Assembly (NCBI GenBank): GCA_016712565.1
Contig: JADJQU010000001.1
Location: 983,910 to 1,047,909, forward strand
Length of the DNA: 64,000 bases
DNA from: Planctomycetota bacterium
Lineage (GTDB): Bacteria; Planctomycetota; UBA1135; GCA-002686595
Reading direction: 5' to 3'
Of the stretch, positions 1-8,098 are shown piece by piece. A program made the position numbers and the translations under genes. Within the stretch, counting starts at the first letter, position 1. The number at the start of each line of letters is the position of its first letter. Under the pieces are notes generated by a model, which made no database searches, was not told where the DNA came from, and saw nothing but the letters and a program-made list of their open reading frames with translations.

Positions 1-34
1 TTGCCGTTCCACGGCCCATTGCTTCGGCGGGAAG

Positions 35-119
35 TGGTGCCCTCGACTGGAATCGAACCAGCACGGGTTTCCCCACAAGATCCTTAGTCTTGCGCGTCTG
101 CCAATTCCGCCACGAGGGC
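35..119 (-). tRNA. tRNA-Leu (anticodon AAG)
   Basis: Read on the minus strand, this 85-nt sequence folds as a class II tRNA. The acceptor stem is GCCCTCG/CGAGGGC, the discriminator is A and CCA is encoded in the DNA. The anticodon stem CAAGA/TCTTG closes a seven-base loop CTAAGGA, which places AAG at positions 34-36. The variable arm is long and the T arm contains GGTTCGATTCC, both expected for leucine tRNA. An A34 leucine tRNA would read CUU, and CUC if A34 is deaminated to inosine. Most high-G+C bacteria use GAG here, so the anticodon is unusual. No neighbouring tRNA genes are visible. Confidence 0.93.
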
Positions 120-323
120 ACCTAGGAACCATCGACTTGTCGCAATCCCGTGCGCCGGGCTTGGCAGGCGACCGCCCCTAGGCGGCCGCGCGACGGCGCA
201 CCCCTGGATTCCAGGGGGTGAGGAGTCTAGCAGCCGCGGGCTCGCTCGCAAGGAATCGGGCCGCCTGCTACAAAGCCCCGTCCGCGCCGCGGGATTCTGC
301 CCGCCGCCCTCGAGGAGACCGCC

Positions 324-1531
324 ATGACCCAGCTCGTCGGAAACGTGCTCATCGGCCAGTCCGGTGGGCCCACCTGCGTCATCAACCAAAGCCTGGTGGG
401 GATCGTGGAGACCGCCGTCGGCCACCCCGCCGTCCGCAACGTGTACGGGGCCGTCCACGGCATCAAGGGCGTGCTCGAGGAGCGGCTGATCGACCTCGGC
501 CGGGAGTCGAAGGCCTTGCTGGAGGCCGTGGCGGTGACGCCCTGCGCGGCCCTGCGCTCGGTGCGCAAGAAGCCCACGCGGGAGGAGTGCTCCCGGGCGC
601 TCGCGGTCTTCCGCTCCCACGACATCCGCTACTTCTTCTACATCGGCGGCAACGACTCGGCGGAGACGGCCCACATCCTCAACGAGCTGGCGCTGGCGGA
701 GGGCTACGACCTGCGCCTGTTCCACGTGCCGAAGACCATCGACAACGACCTGCGAGTCACGGACCACTGCCCGGGCTATGGATCGGCGGCGCGCTTCGTG
801 GCTTCTGCCTTCCTCGGGGACAACCAGGACAATCGCAGCCTGCCGGGCATCAAGGTGGACGTGATCATGGGCCGCAATGCGGGCTGGCTCACGGCGGCCT
901 CGGCCCTGGCGCGCGTCCACGAGGACGATGGGCCCCACCTGATCTACGTGCCGGAGCGCGTGTTCTCGCCCGACGCGTTCATCGCCGACGTCGATCGCGT
1001 CTACAAGCGCCACGGACGCTGCCTGGTGGCCGTTTCCGAGGGCATCCACGACGCCGCGGGCAAGTCGCCCATCGAGGCGAAGGAGGTCGATTCCCACGGC
1101 AACGCGCAGTTGTCGAACTCGGGCGCCCTGGGCGATTGGCTGGCGGACCTGATCGCGCGCGGCTGGGCGAGAAGCTGCGCGTGCGCGCCGACACCTTCGG
1201 CTACCTGCAGCGCTCCTTCGCGGGCGTGTGGTCCGAAGTGGACGCCGCGGAGGCCCGCGAGGTGGGCCGCACGGCCCTGCGAGTCGCCACGGCGGGCCAG
1301 CGCTCCCACGGTTCGGTGGTGATGCTGCGCGACCCCGGCGCGGGCTATCGCGTGCGCTACGACGTCACCGACCTGAAGAACGTCGCCAAGGAGACGCGCC
1401 CGATGGAGGCGCGATTCCTGCTCGGAGACCATGACGTTTCGCCCGAATTCCTGGAGTACGTCCGACCCCTGGTGGGGCCCCTGCCGGTGACGGCGCGCCT
1501 CTCGGACCACGCGGTCCAAAAGAAGTCCTAA
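324..1531 (+). CDS. pfp: Pyrophosphate-type 6-phosphofructokinase, frameshifted
   Basis: The product should phosphorylate fructose 6-phosphate with pyrophosphate in glycolysis. The ATG at 324 follows a GAGGAG-like ribosome site. Visible motifs are GGNDSAET near residue 107 (nucleotide site), PKTIDNDL near residue 136 (the lysine-containing form typical of PPi-dependent enzymes) and MGRNAGWLTAA. The frame that starts at 324 holds homology to about position 1160, after which it reads through unrelated sequence to 1322. The family's C-terminal part (RADTFGYLQRS onward) continues in the -1 frame to the stop at 1531. Joined, the two parts give about 402 residues, the usual family length. One missing C in the GC run at 1155-1163 explains the break, so this is either a sequencing error or a recently disrupted gene. 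Confidence 0.9.
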
Positions 1532-1548
1532 ACTCGTCGCTCTCGACC

Positions 1549-2319
1549 ATGAAGCACCTCGTCGCACTCGCACTGATTTCGCCCCTGGGCCTGTTCACGG
1601 GCCTGCTCACCTTCCAGGCCGTCGACGGCTCCGCCGCGCCCGCCGCGCCGAGCCAGGAGGGGAAAGGCCCGGTTGCGGGTCGCGTGCTCTTCGACGGTGA
1701 GCGGCCCACGCCGCCGCCCCTGGACATCGATCCGGCCAAGGCCAAGGGCTGCACCCAGCCCGGCCAGGAGCTCGACACGACGAACCGCTCGCTGATCGTG
1801 AGCAAGGACCTGGGCATCAAGAACGCCGTGGTGTCCATCGCGGTCAAGGACGCCAAGCTCGTGGTGCCGGAAAAGCCGGTGGAGCTCGACCAGGTGGCCT
1901 GCGCCTTCGAGCCCCACGTGATCGTGGTGCCGGTGGGGACCACGGTGGCCTACCTGAACTCCGACAAGGTGGCCCACAACGTGCGCACGCTGGCGCGCAA
2001 GCACGAGGGCATCAACAAGACCGTGGCCCCGGGCGGCAAGGAGCTGCAACTGCTGGACGCCGGCGCGGACAAGATCGAGATCAAGTGCGACCTGCATCCG
2101 TGGATGAATGCCTGGCTGTTCGTCACGGACACGCCTTACACGGCCATCACGGACGCGGAGGGGAATTTCAAGCTCCCCGACCTGCCGGCGGGCGAGTACA
2201 AGCTCGCGGTTTGGCACGAGCGCCTGCCCAAGGCCGAGGCCACGGTGGTGGTCAAGCCCGACGGATCCTGCGAGCCGGTGACCATCAAGCTGGCCGAGAA
2301 GAAAAAGAAGCGTGAATAG
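1549..2319 (+). CDS. Exported cupredoxin-like protein with carboxypeptidase-regulatory-like tail
   Basis: This 256-residue protein has an N-terminal signal peptide (MKHLVALALISPLGLF). A plastocyanin-type copper fold occupies roughly residues 120-195. Candidate type I copper ligands are the histidine in KVAHNV and the cysteine, histidine and methionine in KCDLHPWM. The C-terminal part (DAEGNFKLPDLPAGEYKLAVW) has the look of a carboxypeptidase regulatory-like beta-sandwich. The arrangement resembles periplasmic blue-copper proteins annotated as methylamine-utilisation or plastocyanin-like. It probably carries electrons outside the cytoplasmic membrane, but no redox partner lies beside it. It starts 17 bp after pfp. 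The tail KKKKRE is strongly basic. Confidence 0.8.
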   Translation: MKHLVALALISPLGLFTGLLTFQAVDGSAAPAAPSQEGKGPVAGRVLFDGERPTPPPLDIDPAKAKGCTQPGQELDTTNRSLIVSKDLGIKNAVVSIAVKDAKLVVPEKPVELDQVACAFEPHVIVVPVGTTVAYLNSDKVAHNVRTLARKHEGINKTVAPGGKELQLLDAGADKIEIKCDLHPWMNAWLFVTDTPYTAITDAEGNFKLPDLPAGEYKLAVWHERLPKAEATVVVKPDGSCEPVTIKLAEKKKKRE

Positions 2320-2519
2320 GCCCCTGCCGATTCCCTCGGGGGCAGCCCGGCGGGAGATCGAGCCAAACAGATCGCCGCGGCGGACGTAGACTCGCCTCGG
2401 GCGTGCCCGATTCTCCCTAGGGCGTTTTGACAGCATTCCCTTGGACGCGGCCGCGGCCAGCTCGGGCCCCAGCGCCTGCTCCAACGCCAGGACCAAGACT
2501 CCCATCCCAAGGCTCTCCC

Positions 2520-3728
2520 ATGAACCGCCTGCTCCTCGCCCTGCCGTTGTTCCTGCTGGGTTCGTCCGTGGGCGCCCAATCCCAGCTGCTGCGGGTCCCG
2601 GTCTCGGGGGACGGCTCCGTGCAGGTGTACACCGCGGACGGCGGATCCAACTCGTTCCTATTGCTGCGCATGGGCGAGCAGGAGAGTCGGAGCTCCCTGC
2701 CGGGTCCCCGGGAGGGCGAGCCCTGGCTGGGGCTGACCCTGCAGGCGAAGCGCGACGGGGCGCCGCGCCTGGAGGTGGTCGAGGCCCACGAGGGCGCTCC
2801 CGCCAGGGCCGCGGGCGTCGAACCGGGGGACAAGCTGGTTTCCCTGGCGGGACGCGAGGTGGCCACCCACGAACAGCTGCTGGAGGTCCTGAGCACGGTG
2901 GAGCTCGGCCGTCCCGTCCCCTTGACGGTGGAGCGTTCGCGCTCGGTGGAGCTGGGCCGTTCCGATTCGAATTCGAAGACGGGGTTCCTGGGCGTGACCA
3001 CCTCGGACGGCACCCAGGCCGCGGGCGCCGCCGGCACGGGCGTGCTCACCGTGGAGCCCAATTCCAGCGCCGAGCGCCTGGACCTGAGGCCGGGTGACCG
3101 AATCGCCGCCGTGGACGGCAGGGAGGTCCGGACCTTCGAGGAGCTTCGCTCCGCCGTCACCAGCCATCGGCCGGGCGAGCGCGTCGAGTTGCGCATCCAG
3201 CGCGACCTGGACGTGGTCCCCGCGCCTCGGCCCGCGGAGGGGGCCACGGCGCCGTCCACGTTGCCGCCCTCGTCCTCGCGGGGCGAGGGGGCGATGGGCG
3301 GTGGCCAGCAGGCGGACACGGCGGTCCCGCCGCCCGGCAAGGCCGGTCGCTTCTTCTGGTCCACGCCGGAGGGCCCCGCCCAGCAAGCCCCCGGCGCGGA
3401 GCAGGACCGGCGGGCCCCGGGGAAGGCAGCCGCTCAGGGGACGCCTCCGGGGGCCAAGGCACCCAAGCTGCCGAAGGCCCCGAAGACTCCCAAGCCGCCC
3501 AAGGCCGCCCAGGGTCCCGAACTTCCGGGGGCTCCCCAACTCTGGAGGGCGCCGGCCGGGCCGGGACGGCTTGCCGGCCCCCAGGGCCAGGCGGGGCCCG
3601 GGCGGACCGGCCGCGATCCGGGGGCCGGGCCGGCGGCGGAGCTCCTGGATGAGATTCGCGCCCTGCGCGAGGAAGTGGCGCAACTCCGCCGCGAAATCGA
3701 GGCCCTGCGCCAGCGGCGCGGCCGCTGA
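2520..3728 (+). CDS. Exported protein with two PDZ domains and a C-terminal coiled coil
   Basis: The ATG at 2520 starts a clear signal peptide (MNRLLLALPLFLLGSSVGA) and is preferred over in-frame upstream starts, which encode only proline-rich sequence. The 402-residue product has two PDZ domains at about residues 60-140 (containing AAGVEPGDKLVSLAGREV) and 155-240 (containing LDLRPGDRIAAVDGREV). A long linker rich in proline, glycine and alanine follows. The end is a short heptad-rich coiled coil (LDEIRALREEVAQLRREIEA). There is no protease domain, so this is probably a periplasmic scaffold or adaptor rather than a DegP-type enzyme. Partner unknown. Confidence 0.8.
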   Translation: MNRLLLALPLFLLGSSVGAQSQLLRVPVSGDGSVQVYTADGGSNSFLLLRMGEQESRSSLPGPREGEPWLGLTLQAKRDGAPRLEVVEAHEGAPARAAGVEPGDKLVSLAGREVATHEQLLEVLSTVELGRPVPLTVERSRSVELGRSDSNSKTGFLGVTTSDGTQAAGAAGTGVLTVEPNSSAERLDLRPGDRIAAVDGREVRTFEELRSAVTSHRPGERVELRIQRDLDVVPAPRPAEGATAPSTLPPSSSRGEGAMGGGQQADTAVPPPGKAGRFFWSTPEGPAQQAPGAEQDRRAPGKAAAQGTPPGAKAPKLPKAPKTPKPPKAAQGPELPGAPQLWRAPAGPGRLAGPQGQAGPGRTGRDPGAGPAAELLDEIRALREEVAQLRREIEALRQRRGR

Positions 3729-3739
3729 GGGCGCGGCCC

Positions 3740-4198
3740 GTGGCGTTCCGGCCCTTGGCGGTCCTCCTGCCGCTGGCCCTGGCTGCCTGCGGGGCCCCGG
3801 CGCAGTCTCCGCCCCCGGAGCCGATCCCGGCCCTGGAGGCAGCCCAGGCCGCCATGGAGCGCGTGCTCGCACGGGATGCCGCGGCGGGCAAGATCCGGGA
3901 CCACGCCAGCGAGACCGCCTCCCTGGAGGACGCCGTGCGGGGCTATGTGGCGGCGCTGGACGGGCTCGACCTCACCGGTACGCCCCCCGAATTTCAGCGC
4001 GCCCTGCGGGGCCACCGGGATGCCTGGGAGGGCACCCTGCCCTGGATGTCCTCACTCCCGTCCGAGCGCGGGGAGATGCACGCGCTGCTGCGTCGCGTCG
4101 AGGCGGAGCGTCCCGACCTGGCCGCCAAGGGGAAGCCGTTGATGGACAGGGTCTGGTCCACCTGGGCCGAGGTGGAGAGGGCGTCGGGAGGCCCCTGA
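3740..4198 (+). CDS. Small lipoprotein of unknown function
   Basis: The 152-residue product starts at a GTG 12 bp after the PDZ gene. It has a lipoprotein signal ending in LALAAC, so Cys17 would be lipidated and the protein anchored in a membrane facing the periplasm. The mature part is helical, acidic and alanine-rich, with no motif I recognise. The short spacing suggests co-transcription with the PDZ protein. Its TGA stop lies within the left arm of a 24-bp inverted repeat, and a gene on the other strand ends just beyond the right arm. Confidence 0.7.
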   Translation: MAFRPLAVLLPLALAACGAPAQSPPPEPIPALEAAQAAMERVLARDAAAGKIRDHASETASLEDAVRGYVAALDGLDLTGTPPEFQRALRGHRDAWEGTLPWMSSLPSERGEMHALLRRVEAERPDLAAKGKPLMDRVWSTWAEVERASGGP

Positions 4199-4402
4199 TA
4201 CTGCCCCGCATGGCTGCGGATGAGCCGTGGGCCTCCAGGGGGCCGCCAGGCCACAGGGAGGGCGAGGTCGGTGCGGGGGGCCTGGGCTCCGGGCCCCGGG
4301 GAAACGCTGGGGTCCTGGCCGGCCAAGGGGCAAAAACCCAATTCTAGGGGTCAGGAACGGGGTTTTCCGGCCAGGGTTTCCGCAGCCATGCGGGGCAGTA
4401 TC
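4197..4402. repeat. 24-bp perfect inverted repeat flanking 158 bp
   Basis: The arm GATACTGCCCCGCATGGCTG... at 4197-4220 is exactly complementary to 4379-4402. Between the arms is GC-rich sequence with no convincing gene. The left arm contains the stop codon of the upstream lipoprotein gene; the right arm ends 3 bp before the stop codon of the convergent gene on the other strand. It could form a long hairpin between convergent genes or be a small element with terminal inverted repeats. I see no target-site duplication. Confidence 0.75.
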
Positions 4403-4405
4403 GGG

Positions 4406-4717
4406 TCAGCGAGGCCAGTGGAGGTCGAGGCCCGAGTCGCCGCGCTCCGGGAGCCACTTGTGGAGCAGCGGGGCCACGGCCCTCAGGCAGGCCTCGTTTC
4501 GCAGGGCACAGGCTCGGCGGGCCTTGGCGCGCTGCTGGGCCAGCTTCCCAAGCTCACGGTCCACGAAGTCGACCACCCGCAGTCGCAGGTCCGCCCGTTG
4601 CCTCGCGGAACGCTCCAGGAGGGGGAGGTAGCGGGCCCCGGCCCCGTCCGGGAGGCCGTGGCGGCGGCAGAGCTGGGCGAGCTTCCGGTCGGGGCCGAAG
4701 GCGGGCGGGGTGGGCAT
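4406..4717 (-). CDS. Hypothetical small helical basic protein
   Basis: This open frame of 103 residues on the minus strand starts with ATG at 4717, divergent from rsmH. The product is rich in arginine, leucine and alanine and is predicted helical (KLAQQRAKARRACALRNEAC), with no signal peptide or membrane segment. I recognise no family. It is kept because the stretch has no better competitor on the other strand and because its stop lies next to the inverted repeat that also ends the facing gene. It may still be a chance open frame in GC-rich DNA. Confidence 0.45.
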   Translation of the reverse strand: MPTPPAFGPDRKLAQLCRRHGLPDGAGARYLPLLERSARQRADLRLRVVDFVDRELGKLAQQRAKARRACALRNEACLRAVAPLLHKWLPERGDSGLDLHWPR

Positions 4718-4842
4718 GGGGGAGGGGCGTCGCCCCGAAGACTACCCCGGCCCGGATGGACGCGGGGGGCGGCCGGGGCCCGGGCCGGGTAAGGACGGCG
4801 CAAGCGTGCGGGGGGCCAGACCTGACAGAATCTCCGGCCAGC

Positions 4843-5943
4843 ATGCCGCTCCCCGCGCCCGACGGACCCACGCCCCCCGATGGGGGCGAAAAGCATCGTC
4901 GCCGACCACGCTATCCCGGCACCCATCCAAGGAGCTTCGGGGAGAAGTACAAGGAGCTCGCCCCCGAGCGCTATCCCGGGATCGAGGCCCACGTGCGCGC
5001 GCGGGGCGCGACTCCGGCCGGCCAGCATGTGCCGATCCTCGTGGAGGAGATTCTCACGGTCCTCGACCCGCGCCCCGGGGAGCGCGGCGTGGATGCGACC
5101 CTGGGATATGGCGGCCACGCGCGCCGAATCCTGGAGCGCCTCGCGCCGGGCGGCCGACTGCTGGCCCTGGACGCCGACGGCACGGAACTGGAGAAGACAC
5201 GGACGCGACTGGGGGCACTGGGCTTCGGGGACGAGGTCCTGACAGCGCGTCGCACCAATTTCGCGGCCCTGGGAGAGGTGCTGGCGGAGCTCGGCTGGGC
5301 GGACGGCGTCGACTTCCTGCTCGCGGACTTGGGCGTCTCGTCGATGCAGATCGACGATCCGGCGCGCGGCTTCACGTTCAAGCACGACGGGCCCCTGGAC
5401 ATGCGCATGAACGTGCGACGGGGGATCTCGGCCGCCGAGTTCCTGGCCCGGGCGAGCGAGGCGGATCTCGAGCGCACCCTGCGGGAAAACTCCGACGAGC
5501 CCCGGGCCGCGAGGCTCTCGAACCTGCTTCTGCGCCGCAGGGGCACGATCGCCTCGACCCTCGATCTCGCGCGGGCCGTGCGGGAGGCCCTCGAGGGACT
5601 GCAGGACGAGGACGAGGTGGAGCGCGCCGTGCGAAGGGTCTTCCAGGCCCTGCGCATCGCGGTCAACGACGAGTTCGGCGTGCTCGACCGACTGCTGGCC
5701 CAACTTCCGGCCGCGCTTCGGCCGGGCGGGCGGGTCGCGATCCTCACCTTCCACTCCGGGGAGGACCGGCGGGTGAAGCACGCCTTCGGGCGGGGGCTCG
5801 CGGCGGGGTGGTTTTCCGCCACCAGCGACGGCGTCGTGCGACCCTCTCCCGCCGAACAACGGGAGAACCCGCGCTCCGGACCGGCAAAGTTGCGCTGGGC
5901 GGTCCGTGGGACGGTATCGTGGAACGTGGAGGGTCTGTCATGA
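4843..5943 (+). CDS. rsmH: 16S rRNA (cytosine-1402 N4)-methyltransferase RsmH
   Basis: RsmH transfers a methyl group from S-adenosylmethionine to N4 of C1402 in the decoding centre of 16S rRNA. Family signatures are visible: HVPILVEEIL near the start, the SAM-binding VDATLGYGGHARRIL, LLADLGVSSMQIDDPARGF, and the C-terminal LTFHSGEDRRVKHAF. ATG 4843 is chosen; it leaves an N-terminal extension of about 50 residues rich in proline and charge before the conserved core. The usual neighbours mraZ, ftsL and the mur genes are absent, so the gene lies outside a dcw cluster. Its TGA overlaps the next gene's ATG by 4 nt (ATGA). Confidence 0.95.
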   Translation: MPLPAPDGPTPPDGGEKHRRRPRYPGTHPRSFGEKYKELAPERYPGIEAHVRARGATPAGQHVPILVEEILTVLDPRPGERGVDATLGYGGHARRILERLAPGGRLLALDADGTELEKTRTRLGALGFGDEVLTARRTNFAALGEVLAELGWADGVDFLLADLGVSSMQIDDPARGFTFKHDGPLDMRMNVRRGISAAEFLARASEADLERTLRENSDEPRAARLSNLLLRRRGTIASTLDLARAVREALEGLQDEDEVERAVRRVFQALRIAVNDEFGVLDRLLAQLPAALRPGGRVAILTFHSGEDRRVKHAFGRGLAAGWFSATSDGVVRPSPAEQRENPRSGPAKLRWAVRGTVSWNVEGLS

Positions 5944-7922
5944 ACTCGCTCGGTCCGGGCTGCCGCATCTTGCACCTGGGGTCGAACCCCAGCGAATCGG
6001 CGCTGCTCAACGCGGAGCTGCGAGCCGAGTCGATCCTCGTGCCCGTGGTGCACGTGGCCACCTCGGACGCCCTGCGCTCGGCCCTGGCGGCCAACGACGT
6101 GGGCGTGGTGATCGCCGACCTGCCCCTGCCCTATGGAAGCGCGGCCCTGGAGCTGGCCGAGCTGCAGCGCAATCGGCCCGCCCTGCGCATTCTCTTCCGC
6201 ACGGGCTCGGCGGGGAACCGCGGCGTGGCGGGTTCCGACTCGCCCACGGTGAGGGCCCTGCGCGAGGCCTTGCAGGGCTCGCCCCAGACCGGCCAGACGC
6301 GTGAGGAGCATCGGCACCTGGTGGAGCAGGTGGTTCAGAGCCACGCCGTGCAGCTGCGCCTGTCGCGGCGCGACCTGTGGGACTTCGAGGACGCCCTGCG
6401 CGACATCACCCAGAGCTGCGCGGAGCTGCTGGCCGTGGACCGCGTCAGCCTCTGGGAGGTCGAGCGCGCGACGGGCGACCTGGCCTGCACCCTGGCCTAC
6501 GATCGACGGGCCCGCTGTCACCGCGCCGGAGAGCGCCTGACCCTGCCGCCGAGCTACGTGGCGGCCTTGGACAGCGCCATGTTCCTCGCCGCGGACGACG
6601 CCCAGCACGATCCGCGCACCAGCGCCCTCGCGGCGGAGTACCTGCTGCCCCTGGGCATCACGTCGATGCTCGACGCGCCCGTGCGCCGCGACGGGCGGAT
6701 CGTCGGCGTGTTGTGCCACGAGCATTCGGGCCCCGCGCGCCATTGGTCGATCCTGGAGCAGTGCACCGCCGCCGCCATGGCGGAGGTGGTCGCCCGCGCC
6801 TTCGAGGTGCGCGACCGCCGCCGGGCCGAGGAGCGACTCACCGAGGCGGAGAAATTCGAAGTGCTCGGCCGCTTCACCGGCCGCCTGGCCCACGACTTCA
6901 ACAACATCTTGACCGTGATCCTGGGCAACGCCCAGTTGGCCCTGAGCCACCGCGGCGTGGAGCCCCAGGACCGCGAGCTCTTGACCCAGATCGTGCAGGC
7001 GAGCGAGGACGCCACGACCCTGATCCGCCAGCTCCTGGCCTTCAGCCGGCGCGAGCCCGGCCGCCCCGAGGCGGTCGATCTGCGGGCCTGGGCTTCCCAG
7101 GCCCTGCCCATGGCCGCGCGGCTCCTGGGTTCCGAGGTGCGAGTGGTGGAAGCTCTCGGTTCAGAACCGCTGTGGGTCCGGATCGACCCCACGCAACTGC
7201 AGCAGGTGCTGCTGAACCTGGCGGCCAACTCCCGGGACGCCATGCCCGGCGGCGGCGAGTTCCGCGTGTCCCTCTCGCGTTCCGGCACCGGTGCCGGGGC
7301 GTTCGCGCACCTCTGCGTCGAAGACACGGGCGCGGGCATTGCGCCCGAGGTCCTGCCGCGCATCTTCGATCCGTTCTTCACCACGAAGGAACCCCGGCTC
7401 GGAACCGGCCTGGGGCTTGCGTCGGTGCGCGAGATCGTGCGCATGGCGGGCGGGCAGGTGGCGGTGTCGAGCCAACCGGGCCACGGCACGACCTTCGACA
7501 TCTCCCTGCCCGCGGCCTTGCCGCCGGCCCCGACCCCGGGAGGGCCGCGGGGCGGCACGGCCCTCCTGGTGATCCCCGACGCGGCGCTGCGGGCCACCCT
7601 GGTGACGCTCCTGGGGGACCTGGGGATCGACACGCTCGAGGCCAAGGGGGCCGTGGAGGCCCTGGAGGTCGTGGCCAGCGGCAGAAACTTCGATTGGGTC
7701 GCGGCGGCCCAGGTCGTGGGACGCATGGACGGCGGCCGGCTGGTGCGTCACCTGCGGGATTTCCGCCCGCGGGTTCCGGCCCTGATCCTGCTGCCCAAGG
7801 GAGCGAGCGTCGATCCTGACCTGCCCCTCTTGGCCCAGTCGGGCATCACCGCGACGATGCCGGAGCCTCCCACGGTCGGGGCCCTGGAGGCCTGGTTGCG
7901 GCAGGCCTCGGCGGCGACTTAG
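5940..7922 (+). CDS. GAF-containing sensor histidine kinase with degenerate C-terminal receiver
   Basis: This 660-residue cytoplasmic sensor overlaps rsmH by ATGA. Residues 1-115 resemble a receiver (VVIADLPLPYG may hold the acceptor Asp). A GAF domain spans about 140-290. The HisKA H-box is GRLAHDFNNILT with His318; the N-box is LLNLAANSRDAMPGG near 428; G-boxes are DTGAGIAPEVLPRIF and LGTGLGLASVREI. The C-terminal domain (about 535-650) aligns with receivers, but the phosphoacceptor position is alanine (DWVAAAQVVGRMDG), so it is probably not phosphorylated. No transmembrane segment is visible. No separate response regulator gene is adjacent. Ligand and output are unknown. Confidence 0.9.
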   Translation: MNSLGPGCRILHLGSNPSESALLNAELRAESILVPVVHVATSDALRSALAANDVGVVIADLPLPYGSAALELAELQRNRPALRILFRTGSAGNRGVAGSDSPTVRALREALQGSPQTGQTREEHRHLVEQVVQSHAVQLRLSRRDLWDFEDALRDITQSCAELLAVDRVSLWEVERATGDLACTLAYDRRARCHRAGERLTLPPSYVAALDSAMFLAADDAQHDPRTSALAAEYLLPLGITSMLDAPVRRDGRIVGVLCHEHSGPARHWSILEQCTAAAMAEVVARAFEVRDRRRAEERLTEAEKFEVLGRFTGRLAHDFNNILTVILGNAQLALSHRGVEPQDRELLTQIVQASEDATTLIRQLLAFSRREPGRPEAVDLRAWASQALPMAARLLGSEVRVVEALGSEPLWVRIDPTQLQQVLLNLAANSRDAMPGGGEFRVSLSRSGTGAGAFAHLCVEDTGAGIAPEVLPRIFDPFFTTKEPRLGTGLGLASVREIVRMAGGQVAVSSQPGHGTTFDISLPAALPPAPTPGGPRGGTALLVIPDAALRATLVTLLGDLGIDTLEAKGAVEALEVVASGRNFDWVAAAQVVGRMDGGRLVRHLRDFRPRVPALILLPKGASVDPDLPLLAQSGITATMPEPPTVGALEAWLRQASAAT

Positions 7923-7929
7923 AGCGCGT

Positions 7930-8098
7930 CCCCGGGGGGCTGATTCACAAGTGCGTTGGCCGAGGCGGCCTGCCCGCGGCTCCCCGGCCACGGGGGCGCT
8001 CCTTCGGGGGCTGCAGCGAACACGGGGCGTCGCGGCGACTTGCGGATCGCGGCCGGGGAATTCCCACGGGGCCCGACAGGTCCCGGGGCGCGCGCTCA
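7930..8098. repeat. Dispersed intergenic repeat, diverged copy
   Basis: The left part (CACAAGTGCGTTGGC...) resembles the 16.3-kb copy. The middle (GCAGCGAACACG...GTCGCGGCG) matches the copies at 16.1 and 46.8 kb, and the right end (GCCCGACAGGT near 8080) matches the end of the 48.4-kb element. It fills nearly all of the space between two convergent genes and reaches the stop codon of the helicase gene. It looks like a mosaic or decayed member of the families described at the other sites. Confidence 0.6.

Noticed and set aside
2320..2400. GC-rich inverted sequence after the cupredoxin gene as a terminator
   Set aside because: The stem is short and no T run follows, so it is not a convincing Rho-independent terminator.
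4220..4792. Plus-strand open frame between the lipoprotein and rsmH genes
   Set aside because: It runs through the inverted repeat and over the rsmH upstream region with low-complexity Gly/Arg/Pro content; the opposite-strand frame is the better candidate.
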